NCBI GenBank assembly: GCA_024103005.1
Contig: JAGFJA010000075.1
Coordinates: 1-64,000, forward strand
Source of the DNA: Saprospiraceae bacterium
Lineage (GTDB): Bacteria; Bacteroidota; Bacteroidia; Chitinophagales; Saprospiraceae
Reading direction: 5' to 3'
DNA length: 64,000 nt
Under the pieces are notes generated by a model. It was not told the origin of the DNA and made no database searches. It saw only the letters and a list, made by a program, of their open reading frames with translations. Made by a program: the position numbers and the translations under genes. Of the stretch, positions 54,047-63,412 are shown in pieces; position 1 is the first letter of the stretch, and each line of letters begins with the position of its first letter.

Positions 54047-55012
54047 ATGAGTGAGATAAATAACTTTGTTGATAGAGCAAGGAAGGTCTTTGATGCTGAA
54101 ATTCAATGTCTTGAAGCAGTTAAAGAACACATTGACGATAATTTTACACGAGCAGTACATTTAATCCTGAATAATCCGGGTAGATTGGTGGTCACAGGTA
54201 TTGGAAAAAGCGCTATTGTAGCCCAGAAAATGGTCGCAACACTGAACTCTACAGGTAGTCCTTCGATTTTCATGCATGCTGCTGATGCTATTCACGGAGA
54301 TCTCGGCATAATACAGAAAGACGATATCATCATCGTTCTTTCAAAAAGCGGAGACACTCCGGAAATCAAAGTGCTGACGCCCTATCTGAAATCCATGGGA
54401 AATAAAATCATCGGCATGGTATCCAATCTCAATTCGAGCCTGGCCTATGATGCTGATATCACGCTTTACCTTCCTGTCGAGCGGGAAGCCGATCCCAATA
54501 ATCTCGCACCTTCCTCCAGCACTACGGCACAGATGGCGATGGGCGATGCACTGGCAATAGCATTGCTCAGTGAAAAGGGCTTTTCTGACAGAGATTTTGC
54601 AAGATATCATCCGGGAGGAAATCTAGGAAAGCAGTTGTACACATGTGTACGAGATATCTGCCGCTTTAATAATAAGCCTTTGGTTGGCCCTGATGCGACT
54701 ATTCGCGAGGTCATTGTGGCTATTTCATCCGGCAGACTGGGTGTCGCCGCCGTGGGAGAGGAAGCTCACATCGAAGGAATTATCACGGATGGCGACTTGA
54801 GAAGAATGCTCGAAAGAAATACGGATATCAATAACCTTCGGGCAAGAGATATTATGACTCATTCCCCAAAGACAATACAAGGCAGTCAACTGGCTGTAAA
54901 CGCATTGCAGATGTTGAAAAACTTGAACATTACCCAGCTTTTAGTGATGGATGGGGACATTTACAGCGGAGTCATCCATATTCACGACTTATTGAAAGAA
55001 GGTTTTGATTAG
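54047..55012 (+). CDS. kdsD: D-arabinose 5-phosphate isomerase, SIS plus two CBS domains
   Basis: Converts ribulose 5-phosphate to arabinose 5-phosphate, the first step towards KDO for lipopolysaccharide. The 321-residue protein has the SIS domain (about 30-180; GIGKSAIVAQKMVATLNSTGSPSIFMHAADAIHGDLG; VLSKSGDTPEIK; SSSTTAQMAMGDALA) followed by two CBS motifs (about 205-320; VRDICRFNNKPLVGPDATIREV, LGVAAVGEEAHIEGIITDGDLRRML; ARDIMTHSPKTI). The layout and length match KdsD/KpsF. A fabH gene follows 54 bases later, linking envelope sugar and lipid synthesis. Confidence 0.93.
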   Translation: MSEINNFVDRARKVFDAEIQCLEAVKEHIDDNFTRAVHLILNNPGRLVVTGIGKSAIVAQKMVATLNSTGSPSIFMHAADAIHGDLGIIQKDDIIIVLSKSGDTPEIKVLTPYLKSMGNKIIGMVSNLNSSLAYDADITLYLPVEREADPNNLAPSSSTTAQMAMGDALAIALLSEKGFSDRDFARYHPGGNLGKQLYTCVRDICRFNNKPLVGPDATIREVIVAISSGRLGVAAVGEEAHIEGIITDGDLRRMLERNTDINNLRARDIMTHSPKTIQGSQLAVNALQMLKNLNITQLLVMDGDIYSGVIHIHDLLKEGFD

Positions 55013-55066
55013 ATTATATAATGAGATCATTCAAAAGTATTAATTTCACAAAATAAACGAAAAAAT

Positions 55067-56050
55067 ATGATAAAGGCAGGGATTACAGGTGTGGAAGGTT
55101 ATGTCCCGGACACCATTCTATCTAATGCTGATCTAGAAAAGATGGTAGATACCAATGATGAATGGATAAGGACCAGAACCGGTATCAAAGAAAGAAGAAT
55201 TTTTAACAGTCCGGGCAAAGGTGTGAGCGATCTGGCATTACCTGCTGTGATTAAACTACTCGAAAGCACAAATACCAAGCCGGAAGAGGTCGAACTGGTG
55301 ATCTTTGCAACAGTTACCGCGGATTTTGTGTTCCCGGATACTGCCAACATATTGTGTGACAAGGTAGGTATGAAAAATGCCTTTGGCTTCGATGTTAATG
55401 CCGCCTGTAGCGGATTTTTGTTTGCACTGACGACAGCCGCACAGTTTATTATGACCGGTACTTACAAAAAAGTTATTGTAGTGGGTGCCGACGTAATGTC
55501 CTCTATCGTGGATTATACGGACCGGGCGACTTGTATCATCTTTGGGGATGGTGCCGGAGCTGTGATGCTGGAACCATTTGATGACGGTACCGGATTACAA
55601 GATTCTATTTTGAAAGGTGACGGTGCCGGAAGACACGTACTCCACATGAAAGCCGGAGGTTCGGTGAAGCCTGCCAGTCACGAAACAGTTGATGCTCGTG
55701 AACATTATGTGTATCAAGAGGGCAAGCATGTGTTTAAACATGCAGTCCAGGGAATGGCAAGTACAGTAAGTGAGATCATGAAACGCAACAACCTCACAAA
55801 TGATGATATCGCCTGGCTTGTTCCGCATCAGGCAAATATGCGCATCATTACCTCGGTGTCAGAACAACTGGATTTTCCTCTTGAGAAAATAATGATAAAT
55901 ATCGAAAAATACGGAAACACAACGTCAGGAACTATCCCTCTTTGTCTTTGGGAATGGAAGGACAAAATACAAAAGGGTGACAATATTATCCTTACAGCCT
56001 TCGGCGGCGGTTTCACATGGGGCTCCACCCTGATAAAATGGTCTGTATGA
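55067..56050 (+). CDS. fabH: 3-oxoacyl-ACP synthase III
   Basis: Starts fatty acid elongation by condensing acetyl-CoA with malonyl-ACP. The 327-residue thiolase-fold protein has the Cys in NAACSGFLFAL (about 112), the His in WLVPHQANMRI (about 250), and the Asn in EKYGNTTSGTIPL (about 280), the complete Cys-His-Asn triad. The opening WIRTRTGIKERR is typical of FabH. Priming by branched acyl-CoA is common in Bacteroidota but cannot be read here. It shares a likely transcript with kdsD and ends in a strong terminator. Confidence 0.95.
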   Translation: MIKAGITGVEGYVPDTILSNADLEKMVDTNDEWIRTRTGIKERRIFNSPGKGVSDLALPAVIKLLESTNTKPEEVELVIFATVTADFVFPDTANILCDKVGMKNAFGFDVNAACSGFLFALTTAAQFIMTGTYKKVIVVGADVMSSIVDYTDRATCIIFGDGAGAVMLEPFDDGTGLQDSILKGDGAGRHVLHMKAGGSVKPASHETVDAREHYVYQEGKHVFKHAVQGMASTVSEIMKRNNLTNDDIAWLVPHQANMRIITSVSEQLDFPLEKIMINIEKYGNTTSGTIPLCLWEWKDKIQKGDNIILTAFGGGFTWGSTLIKWSV

Positions 56051-56077
56051 TTTGATAATTAATCCGATCAAAAAATT

Positions 56078-56117
56078 TCCCGCATCTGGACTGTCATAGC
56101 TTAGATGCGGGATTTTT
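56078..56117. terminator. Rho-independent terminator after fabH
   Basis: A perfect 10-bp stem (TCCCGCATCT with AGATGCGGGA), then five T residues on the plus strand and six A residues before the stem, so it can also stop minus-strand transcripts from the small membrane protein gene. Confidence 0.85.
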
Positions 56118-56179
56118 GTTAAAATATTTTGTAATAAGGCAAGTAAAAAGTATGTTATATTCGGAATAATATCTTCCGT

Positions 56180-56302
56180 TTATACCGGAAATTGCATTAC
56201 AAAGATCCATATAGCAATGAGGATAAGTACAATCGCCCAGACACGTACATCTCGTAAAGCTTCCATCAATAATTCTTTGACTTCTTTTGTTACTGGTTTC
56301 AT
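56180..56302 (-). CDS. Small single-helix membrane protein, 40 residues
   Basis: An open frame from ATG to TAA encodes a charged start (MKPVTKEVKELLMEALRDVR) and one hydrophobic helix (VWAIVLILIAIWIFVMQFPV). The split into an amphipathic charged helix and a Trp-capped membrane helix, together with an acceptable codon pattern, speaks for a real gene. It is divergent from the TonB receptor gene and shares the fabH terminator. No family was recognised. Confidence 0.5.
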   Translation of the reverse strand: MKPVTKEVKELLMEALRDVRVWAIVLILIAIWIFVMQFPV

Positions 56303-56496
56303 GACTCAATTTTTTATTTGTCGTCAATCGGCTAAAAAAAGGGACTTAACTTATACCTTAATATAATGCAAAAATGATACCATAACATTTATTTTTAATA
56401 TTTGTGCAGAAGTAACCGCCCTGCCTGCCTTATGTTATTTTTTTCTATGTTTGAATATCATGATATTAAAGTATTTCAGATTTGTTTTTGATGACT

Positions 56497-56504
56497 TACC
56501 TTTG
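56497..56504 (+). promoter_or_regulatory. Promoter -7 box (TACCTTTG) of the receptor operon
   Basis: An exact TAnnTTTG about 54 bases before the TonB receptor start. No clear -33 TTG. Confidence 0.45.
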
Positions 56505-56557
56505 AGGTTTCCAATTTTTGTTATTCAGATTAACCAACCACCAATCTGACTTGAATT

Positions 56558-58888
56558 ATGAGAATAGTTTTCATACTGCTTTTTACCGAAGTTCTCCTTT
56601 CTTATGCATGTCATGCACAGAGTAATCAGGTGACCTTTCACGGTATAGTTACCGACAGCCTCACCGGAGAGACCCTGATAGGTGTGAGGATTTCAGCACC
56701 GGGAACAGAAAGTTCAACGGCATCCAATGAATACGGATTTTATTCCCTCTCCTTTCCTCCCGGAGATTCCGTCCGGTTAACAGCCAATTATATCGGTATG
56801 CAGACCTGGTCGCGAAAGCTGCCAGCTTCGTCCGACCTAAAGATTAATATCAGTATGAAACAGGGAAGCATCGATCTGAAGGAAGTGGTCATTACTGCCG
56901 GCCAACTTAAAGAACGACTGACAGATACCCAGATGGGCTTTGAACAGATTTCTGCTAAGACAAGCAAAGTCCTGCCTGCGCTGTTCGGTGAAGTTGACAT
57001 CATCAAGACCTTACAGCTCAAAGCCGGTGTCTCATCAGGTTCTGAAGGCAGTACCGGTCTCTTTGTAAGAGGTGGGGCTGCTGATCAGAATCTTATTCTC
57101 CTGGATGAAGCCACGGTATTCAACGCCAACCATCTATTCGGTTTTTTCTCGACATTCAACGCCGATGCCATCAAGGATGTGCGTATGTATAAAGGCGGCT
57201 TTCCGGCTCAGTATGGCGGGCGCCTTTCTTCGGTGATTGATGTGCGAATGAAAGATGGTAACACCCAATCTTTCTCCGGCTCAGGCGGCATAGGTCTGAT
57301 TACTTCCAGATTAACCCTTGAAGGTCCGATAGGCAATGAACACAACGCCTTTATCGTGTCCGGCAGACGCACCTATGTCGATCTGATAACCAATGCCATC
57401 AACCATAGTAAACGCAACGATCCCGACTGGAACAAAATCCCGGGATACAATTTTTACGATCTGAACGCCAAGGTCAATACGAAGCTGAGCGATAAAGACA
57501 GACTGTATCTGAGTGGATACTTTGGCAGTGATAATTTTGCACTAAAAGACAGTACCTTGGATCTTGGCTTCTCATGGGGCAATGCCACCCTGACTGCAAG
57601 GTGGAATCACATCTTCAGTCCAAAGTTGTTTGCTAATACTTCCTTTATCTTTTCTGACTATAAGTATAATATATCCAATGAAGTTAGTGGCTTTAATTTC
57701 TCTTTGGGAAGCAGGATTAAAAACATAGGCTTTAAGACGGATTTTGACTATAACCTCAATAGTAAACATTCATTAAAGGCAGGGCTCTCTGCCACACACT
57801 TTGCTTTTACGGTGGGTCGCCTCAAAGCCGGTTCGGATGACGGCAGCATCTCATTTAGCAGTGGAATAGACAGAGCAGGCAATGAATTTGCGGGCTATGT
57901 CAGTAATGAAATGCAAATCATTCCGAAGATGAAGCTGAATGCGGGTGTACGTTTGTCTGCATGGAATCAGAAAGATTTTTGGGATGCAGGTATTGAACCC
58001 CGGTTGTCTTTAGTCTATGAGGCGGATACAAAATGGTCTGTCAAGGCCGGTTATGCCCGTATGAAGCAATATATTCATCTGGTCTCCAATTCCGGTGTGT
58101 CTCTGCCGACCGATGTCTGGTATCCTTCCACTGATATCGTCCGGCCACAGCGGTCCGACCAGCTGTCTGTCGGCTTGAATTACTTACTGGCGCCCGGTCT
58201 CCTCCTTACCAATGAATATTATTATAAATGGCTGAAAAATCAGGTGGACTTCAGAGATGGGGCCAACCTCTTTCTGAATGACGAGATAGAAAAAGAGTTT
58301 GTTTTTGGCCGCGGTTATGCCTATGGAACTGAAGTGAGTATCGAAAAGCAGGGCGGACCCTTGACCGGTTGGATCGCCTATACACTTGCCTTTGTAAGAC
58401 GTGGTGATTTTCCAGGCATCATGGATGGGCGATATTTTTCACCCAAATATGATCGCCGCCACGACGTCAAAGTGGTTGCTTCCTATGAGATAAACCGAAG
58501 GTGGACGGCCTCCGCTTCATGGGTCTTCGGGTCGGGTGATCTTGCCTGGCTTCCCGGAGGAAGAGCCGTTTTTCAGGACACAAAGGGCGGAACCTTTAGC
58601 CCGGTAACGCCTGTTTACGGCGATCGCAACACTTTCAGGCTGCCTCCGTACCACCGGGGTGACCTGAGTATTATCTATACAATGTTTCCACGGTGGGGGA
58701 AGAGCAATCTTAATCTGAGTATTTACAATGTATATAACCGGCGCAATCCTTATTTTCTCACTTTGGAGACCCAATATGTTACAAGGGTACAGGATGGGGT
58801 GACCATCAGAATACCTGAAAAAATCGTCGCACGACAGATTTCATTATTTCCGGTTTTACCATCTATCACATGGAACTTTACTTTCTAA
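56558..58888 (+). CDS. TonB-dependent outer membrane receptor with carboxypeptidase-like N-domain
   Basis: An outer membrane receptor of 776 residues with a signal peptide (MRIVFILLFTEVLLSYACHAQ). Domains: a CarboxypepD_reg-like strand domain (about 25-105; FHGIVTDSLTGETLIGVRISAPG), the TonB plug (about 125-235; GLFVRGGAADQNLILLDEATVFNANHLFGFF), and a long beta-barrel with many aromatic-ended strands to ITWNFTF at the C-terminus, the usual end for barrel insertion. It is not a full SusC, as it lacks the SusC-specific extension. The substrate is unknown; the partner lipoprotein suggests a specific uptake pair. The DUF4249 gene follows 10 bases later. Confidence 0.92.
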   Translation: MRIVFILLFTEVLLSYACHAQSNQVTFHGIVTDSLTGETLIGVRISAPGTESSTASNEYGFYSLSFPPGDSVRLTANYIGMQTWSRKLPASSDLKINISMKQGSIDLKEVVITAGQLKERLTDTQMGFEQISAKTSKVLPALFGEVDIIKTLQLKAGVSSGSEGSTGLFVRGGAADQNLILLDEATVFNANHLFGFFSTFNADAIKDVRMYKGGFPAQYGGRLSSVIDVRMKDGNTQSFSGSGGIGLITSRLTLEGPIGNEHNAFIVSGRRTYVDLITNAINHSKRNDPDWNKIPGYNFYDLNAKVNTKLSDKDRLYLSGYFGSDNFALKDSTLDLGFSWGNATLTARWNHIFSPKLFANTSFIFSDYKYNISNEVSGFNFSLGSRIKNIGFKTDFDYNLNSKHSLKAGLSATHFAFTVGRLKAGSDDGSISFSSGIDRAGNEFAGYVSNEMQIIPKMKLNAGVRLSAWNQKDFWDAGIEPRLSLVYEADTKWSVKAGYARMKQYIHLVSNSGVSLPTDVWYPSTDIVRPQRSDQLSVGLNYLLAPGLLLTNEYYYKWLKNQVDFRDGANLFLNDEIEKEFVFGRGYAYGTEVSIEKQGGPLTGWIAYTLAFVRRGDFPGIMDGRYFSPKYDRRHDVKVVASYEINRRWTASASWVFGSGDLAWLPGGRAVFQDTKGGTFSPVTPVYGDRNTFRLPPYHRGDLSIIYTMFPRWGKSNLNLSIYNVYNRRNPYFLTLETQYVTRVQDGVTIRIPEKIVARQISLFPVLPSITWNFTF

Positions 58889-58898
58889 AGTCATTATC

Positions 58899-59756
58899 AT
58901 GAAGCAAATATCATTTATACTGATCATTTTCCTTGCCCTAACTTCCTGCAACCTCAATAAAATCGTCGAGATCGAATTGCCGGCATACACCGATCAACCC
59001 GTCGTGGAATGTTACCTAATCCCGGGGCAGCGGTATGAACTGCTGCTCACCCACAGCAACAGCTTTTTCGACCCGCTGACAGGAAGCGAACCGGCTGCCT
59101 TCCTGCAATCCATCCTTGAATCCGGCGCCCGTGTAACCATCATTCATGGAGGAGATACCATTGAACTGAAGGAAAAACTGGAGCTGAATTCCATTTCCGG
59201 ATTTGTATCTAATTATTCCAATGATACCCTTGTTCCTGAAGATTTTACAGACACTTTTCATTTGCATATTGTCCTTTCCAACGGCTCAGTGATTAACTCT
59301 TCTACCGTTATACCGCATATTGCATCCCTCGACAGTACCCGGGTTGATTATGCCAATAACCGTAAAACCCGGGCAACCGTACTTGCCTATCACAGGGATA
59401 ATCCGGACACTGAAGATTATTACAGGAGAATGATACACATCAATTCACTTGACAGTCTGCCATTGCAAAATTATACGACAGATGATAAAATAAATCATTC
59501 AGAGGAAGTAGCCTTTGGTGCCATCTATGAGAGAAAAGATAAACAGCCGGTTATTGGCGATACCATGATAATTTCGCTTAGTCACATCACAAAGGAATAT
59601 CATGAATTTTTTACAAGTATAACCAATGCCAACCTCGCCAATGGCAATCCTTTCGGACAGCCGGGTCAGATTAAATCCAATGTTGCAGGCGCTTCCAACC
59701 CGATTGGAATATTCACCGGCTTTGTCAGCCGGAGAGATACAGTGATTTTTCAATAG
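58899..59756 (+). CDS. DUF4249 family lipoprotein
   Basis: A 285-residue lipoprotein (signal MKQISFILIIFLALTSC, lipobox LTSC). After the Cys come NLNKIVEIELPAYTDQPVVECYLIPGQRYELLLTHSNSFFDP, the DUF4249 start, and beta-strand pieces. The end (NPIGIFTGFVSRRDTVIF) is the usual end of this family. DUF4249 genes typically lie right after a TonB receptor with the same N-domain, as here. It is thought to act with the receptor at the outer membrane; its ligand is not known. Confidence 0.85.
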   Translation: MKQISFILIIFLALTSCNLNKIVEIELPAYTDQPVVECYLIPGQRYELLLTHSNSFFDPLTGSEPAAFLQSILESGARVTIIHGGDTIELKEKLELNSISGFVSNYSNDTLVPEDFTDTFHLHIVLSNGSVINSSTVIPHIASLDSTRVDYANNRKTRATVLAYHRDNPDTEDYYRRMIHINSLDSLPLQNYTTDDKINHSEEVAFGAIYERKDKQPVIGDTMIISLSHITKEYHEFFTSITNANLANGNPFGQPGQIKSNVAGASNPIGIFTGFVSRRDTVIFQ

Positions 59757-60122
59757 TGAATTTATTCCGCCTGTTTGTTGCCAAAATGGAAAGTACAAGC
59801 ATTAGGCAATAGTAAGTTCTGTGGGAAACGGACTTTATGGATTTAGCGAAGGAGTTGGTGAACCGCCAAAAATTTGCGATGAATTATACAGTGAAACGTC
59901 AGCGGATCCTTTTGAACCGGGCTTTAAGTATTTTGAGTAATTCATTGTCGAAGAAACGTTAAGAACTCATCGCGGTACCTTTTTTATCAGGCAAAAAGTA
60001 AATATGTTCAAGGTGTCGATTCAGTTAAAACCGACTTGCTTTGATCTTAATAGATGATAGCTTCGCATCTTAAGGTATAAAAGTGCAATTTCTTAAACAT
60101 GGAGTTTCTTAATCAATTTTCT
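59757..60122. other. Intergenic region after the DUF4249 gene
   Basis: A 366-base convergent gap. One frame is open for 44 codons to a stop at 59938-59940 (about 59806-59940) and reads like protein (LYGFSEGVGEPPKICDELY), but it has no ATG and follows a stop codon, so it may be a decayed gene tail. Nothing else is seen. Confidence 0.4.
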
Positions 60123-60686
60123 TTATTTCTTCTTATTGTAAATAGAATCAGATTTTTGGCGGCGATCTATTTCGTTGATAGTCTTAATATTATTTTCAAA
60201 TGAGCGATCAAATACCTCCTCCGTATTGCGTAACAAGGCAGTGAAGCCCTGATCGATTTTTTCTACAACGGGAAAGATAACGGATTGGTCAAAAGCAGAT
60301 TTTTTAAGTATTTTTAAATTAATTAACCTGCCTGAAACAAAACTGACAATCAATAAGATAAACATCGACAATATCAAGCCGCCTGTAATCTTAGTTACCT
60401 GCTTCATTGAGTTGGCCTTGACCCATCCTTCTATTTTCTTGGATAAAAACCTGTAAACCAAAATGACGGTGACCAGGACGAGCAAAAAGCCGATCACAAA
60501 ATATACCAGAGTTATATTGGCAAATGTATTTTCCATGAACAGAAAAACAATGGGAAATAGTTTTAATGCAAGCAGGAAAGCACCGATGAGCAGCAAGACC
60601 TTTAGCACGACTCCAAATACGCCATTTGTATAACCTGCATAGAATACCAGGCCTATCAGCAATACCAGGACAATATCGATTATCAT
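60123..60686 (-). CDS. CvpA family membrane protein
   Basis: A 187-residue inner membrane protein with four hydrophobic helices in its first 125 residues (IIDIVLVLLIGLVFYAGYTNGVFG; VLLLIGAFLLALKLF; ITLVYFVIGFLLVLVTVILVY; ITGGLILSMFILLIVSFVSG) and a charged tail. The start with DI-x-L and GYTNGV, and the later LxxxxG pattern, are CvpA-like. In E. coli CvpA is needed for colicin V export and for envelope integrity. The gene lies 66 bases downstream of mvaD, on the same strand. Confidence 0.75.
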   Translation of the reverse strand: MIIDIVLVLLIGLVFYAGYTNGVFGVVLKVLLLIGAFLLALKLFPIVFLFMENTFANITLVYFVIGFLLVLVTVILVYRFLSKKIEGWVKANSMKQVTKITGGLILSMFILLIVSFVSGRLINLKILKKSAFDQSVIFPVVEKIDQGFTALLRNTEEVFDRSFENNIKTINEIDRRQKSDSIYNKKK

Positions 60687-60752
60687 GACCTTTCTTTTTT
60701 AACGTGATTATCTCTGATATGAACGGATTGGCTCATGGGTATATTTGTTTCG

Positions 60753-61841
60753 TTATAGCTGTATGGGTCCGGCGCCTACCTTGTCCGGAATGTAGGCACC
60801 ATTGACGCAGTGTGTCAGGAGTTGATTTTGGATAAAATTCTTGACAGTAGATGCACATTCGTCGGGATACAGGAGGTGTAGATTTGGGCCTGCATCCAGT
60901 GTAAAGTACAGCGGTACTTTCTGTTCGTCACGCCATCGAACCAATTTCTCAATGGCAGCCAGGGTATTGGCCTTTATGAGCAGGTAAGGCGGATTGGAAA
61001 GCATCATGAGCCCGTGCAAACTATATGCTTCCTGTTCGACTAAAACACCCATGGCTTCTACATCGCCTGCTTTCAGGATTCCTATCAATCGTTTCAATCT
61101 GGCATTGACGGTCATATATCTTGTTTCGGCATAGGGATTATGATCCATCAGTTTGTGCCCGGCAGACGATGAGATACTTTTTTCATCCTTACTGATAATC
61201 AGGATATCGTCGTGAAACGTTGTAAATACAGGATGCAGGTGATGTCCCCAGCCGATTGCATATTCATTTGATGAGTCTATGGCATCCGGTGTCTCACCCC
61301 AGAGTGCTGCCCTTGCGAATATCGATCTACAGGCACTGCCTGAGCCAAGCCGAGCAATATAAGACGCTTTTCGTTCAAATTCCTCATCACTGCTCAATGT
61401 ACCGAACAGCTCGTCTTCCATGGTACACAGACAAAGGGCAAGGGCGCTCATGGAGGAGGCAGAGGAGGCTATTCCGGCTGAATGAGGAAAGCTATTGCTT
61501 GAGAATATCGTGAGGTCAATCTGACTTAAAAACGGGTAAATAGGCAACAGGGAAGTTAGGAATTTTTCAATTTTCTGGCTGAATGCCTTATTGTGCTCCT
61601 TGTGGAACATAAAATCCACAGCTACACCGGGGCGGTCACTCATCTTGGGACCATATTCCAGAATAGTCTCCGTATAGGCGGCATCCAGTGTAAAACTCAG
61701 GGACGGATTGCGAGGCATCTGCGGTTCGTACTTACCCCAATACTTGATTAAGGCTATGTTGGATGGACTCCTCCAGGTGATTTTGCCGGATCTTACCTTG
61801 CCGGGTTGAACTACGAGTTTTGGATTGTGATAGTCTGTCAT
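60753..61841 (-). CDS. mvaD: Diphosphomevalonate decarboxylase
   Basis: Last step of the mevalonate pathway, giving isopentenyl diphosphate. The 362-residue GHMP-fold enzyme has SPSNIALIKYWGKYEPQMPRNPSLSFTLD (about 26-55, with the substrate-binding Tyr/Trp/Lys and NPSLS), SSNSFPHSAGIASSASSMSALAL (ATP-binding region with SSAS), LGSGSACRSIFARAALW, and TLDAGPNLHLL with the catalytic Asp. The ATG used (MTDYHNPKLV) fits the family; an in-frame ATG upstream adds 41 unlikely residues. Its presence shows that this bacterium makes isoprenoids by the mevalonate route and not only by MEP. Confidence 0.93.
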   Translation of the reverse strand: MTDYHNPKLVVQPGKVRSGKITWRSPSNIALIKYWGKYEPQMPRNPSLSFTLDAAYTETILEYGPKMSDRPGVAVDFMFHKEHNKAFSQKIEKFLTSLLPIYPFLSQIDLTIFSSNSFPHSAGIASSASSMSALALCLCTMEDELFGTLSSDEEFERKASYIARLGSGSACRSIFARAALWGETPDAIDSSNEYAIGWGHHLHPVFTTFHDDILIISKDEKSISSSAGHKLMDHNPYAETRYMTVNARLKRLIGILKAGDVEAMGVLVEQEAYSLHGLMMLSNPPYLLIKANTLAAIEKLVRWRDEQKVPLYFTLDAGPNLHLLYPDECASTVKNFIQNQLLTHCVNGAYIPDKVGAGPIQL

Positions 61842-62009
61842 CGGAGTAAAAACTTTCCAAGGTGAAAGGTAAGGAAAATTTAGATTAGTTGACTGAAAAT
61901 TAGAAATCAGAATTGTGCTGTCTTGTCTTAGACGCCGGAAAAAAGATGTGTTTTGATCGATCACATTTTCTATGGACTCATGGCATTATTAATTTTTATC
62001 AGATAGTTA

Positions 62010-62017
62010 TATCTTTG
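62010..62017 (+). promoter_or_regulatory. Promoter -7 box (TATCTTTG) of the PPK2 gene
   Basis: An exact TAnnTTTG about 36 bases before the PPK2 start. A matching TTG at -33 is not seen. Confidence 0.45.
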
Positions 62018-62053
62018 AGAAATATAATTTTTTCAAAATATTAAAGTTTAACT

Positions 62054-62830
62054 ATGCCCAAAAATATCAAACTGTCAAAGATTTCTACCAAAGCGCCCAA
62101 AGGTCTGAAAAAAGGTAAAATAAAGGAAGTATGCAAAGAGCTCTATGATCAGATAGGTCACCTGCAGCACTTACTTTATGCAGAGAAAAAGCATTCCGTC
62201 TTAGTTGTTTTTCAGGGTTTGGACGCCAGTGGAAAAGATGGTGCGACCAAAAATGTCTTTTCAAAATGCAGTCCTCAGGGCATCCGTCTTGAGGCCTTCA
62301 AAAAGCCAAGCGAGGAAGAAATGCATCATGACTTCCTTTGGCGCATCCACGCCAATGCGCCCGAAAAAGGATTTATCCAGATATTCAACAGATCACACTA
62401 TGAAGACATTCTGGTTCAAAGAGTGCATCATTGGATCGACGAAGATCGTGTTCAGAAGCGGATGGCTGCTATCAATGCTTTTGAAGAACTGTTGCAATTT
62501 GATAACAACACTACCATTCTCAAATTCTACCTTCACATCTCCAAAGGTTATCAGCTCAAGCAACTCAAGGAAAGAATCGATAATCCTGCCAAAAACTGGA
62601 AGCACAATCCCGGCGACTGGGAAGAGCGTAAGCTATGGGATGAATACATGAAAGCTTATGAATACGCCATCAACAACAGTTCCATCCCCTGGCACATCGT
62701 CCCTGTAGATGACCGCTGGTACCGCAATTACGTCATTGCCGACATCATGGTTAAGGAATTGTCTAAACTGAATATGAAACTTCCTGTACTTGACAAAAAC
62801 AGTTTACTTATCGAAAATCCTACAGATTAA
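62054..62830 (+). CDS. ppk2: Polyphosphate kinase 2 family protein
   Basis: A PPK2-type nucleotide kinase of 258 residues that transfers phosphate between polyphosphate and nucleotides. Walker A is FQGLDASGKDGATK (about 54-67), the lid and binding motifs include GIRLEAFKKPSEEEMHHDFLWRIH, then FNRSHYEDILVQRVHHW (about 112-130), and VDDRWYRNYVIADIM near the C-terminus. One PPK2 domain is present. Class I or III is likely from its length; direction (ADP or AMP use) cannot be told. It is followed by an S4-domain gene with no gap (TAA then ATG). Confidence 0.92.
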   Translation: MPKNIKLSKISTKAPKGLKKGKIKEVCKELYDQIGHLQHLLYAEKKHSVLVVFQGLDASGKDGATKNVFSKCSPQGIRLEAFKKPSEEEMHHDFLWRIHANAPEKGFIQIFNRSHYEDILVQRVHHWIDEDRVQKRMAAINAFEELLQFDNNTTILKFYLHISKGYQLKQLKERIDNPAKNWKHNPGDWEERKLWDEYMKAYEYAINNSSIPWHIVPVDDRWYRNYVIADIMVKELSKLNMKLPVLDKNSLLIENPTD

Positions 62831-63247
62831 ATGAGTTCTCCCGAAAAGACACGTATCGATAAGTGGCTGTGGGCTATCCGGTTTTTTAAAACCCGCAGCC
62901 TCGCTACTGATGCTTGCTCAGGGGGAAAGGTTAGAATCAACAATGCTCCCGCCAAGGCATCGAGCCTTGTCAAGGTTAATGACGTCGTACAATGCAATAA
63001 GGATCATATCAATTATCAACTTGTCGTCAAAGGAATCATCGAAAAAAGGGTAGGTGCGCCCATAGCCGTCACATGCTATGAAAATATCACCCCTGAAGAA
63101 GAACTCAACAAGTTTGAAAAATGGTTTGTAGGTAAGTCTCCGACAGAGGTGAGAGACAAAGGAAGCGGCAGGCCGACTAAACGAGATCGCCGCGAAATAG
63201 ACGAGTTTAAAGGTAGGTTTTATGAGGATGAAGAGGAACTGTTTTAG
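62831..63247 (+). CDS. S4-domain RNA-binding protein (Hsp15-like)
   Basis: A 138-residue protein with an S4 RNA-binding domain at the N-terminus (TRIDKWLWAIRFFKTRSLATDACSGGKVRINNAPAKASSLVKVND, about 7-52), like HslR/Hsp15, which rescues stalled 50S subunits carrying peptidyl-tRNA. The C-terminal half is charged (RDKGSGRPTKRDRREIDEFKGRFYEDEEELF). It begins immediately after the PPK2 stop codon and is part of the same operon. Confidence 0.88.
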   Translation: MSSPEKTRIDKWLWAIRFFKTRSLATDACSGGKVRINNAPAKASSLVKVNDVVQCNKDHINYQLVVKGIIEKRVGAPIAVTCYENITPEEELNKFEKWFVGKSPTEVRDKGSGRPTKRDRREIDEFKGRFYEDEEELF

Positions 63248-63412
63248 TGAAAATCGGGAAGGATTCCGGGTTAGGCAGCCTTTAACCCATGAAAGTAAAA
63301 ATTATATGTTATTTGTTACTTAATAAATAGTAAATTGATTAAAAATGATTTACTTTGCACTCTTAAAGAAAAATTAGGTATAGTTTTAATCCCGCTAAAT
63401 ATCTGACATCTT

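Noticed and set aside
59806-59940. Open stretch of 44 codons after the DUF4249 gene
   Set aside because: It begins right after a stop codon and has no ATG. It may be a decayed tail, but it is too short to call.
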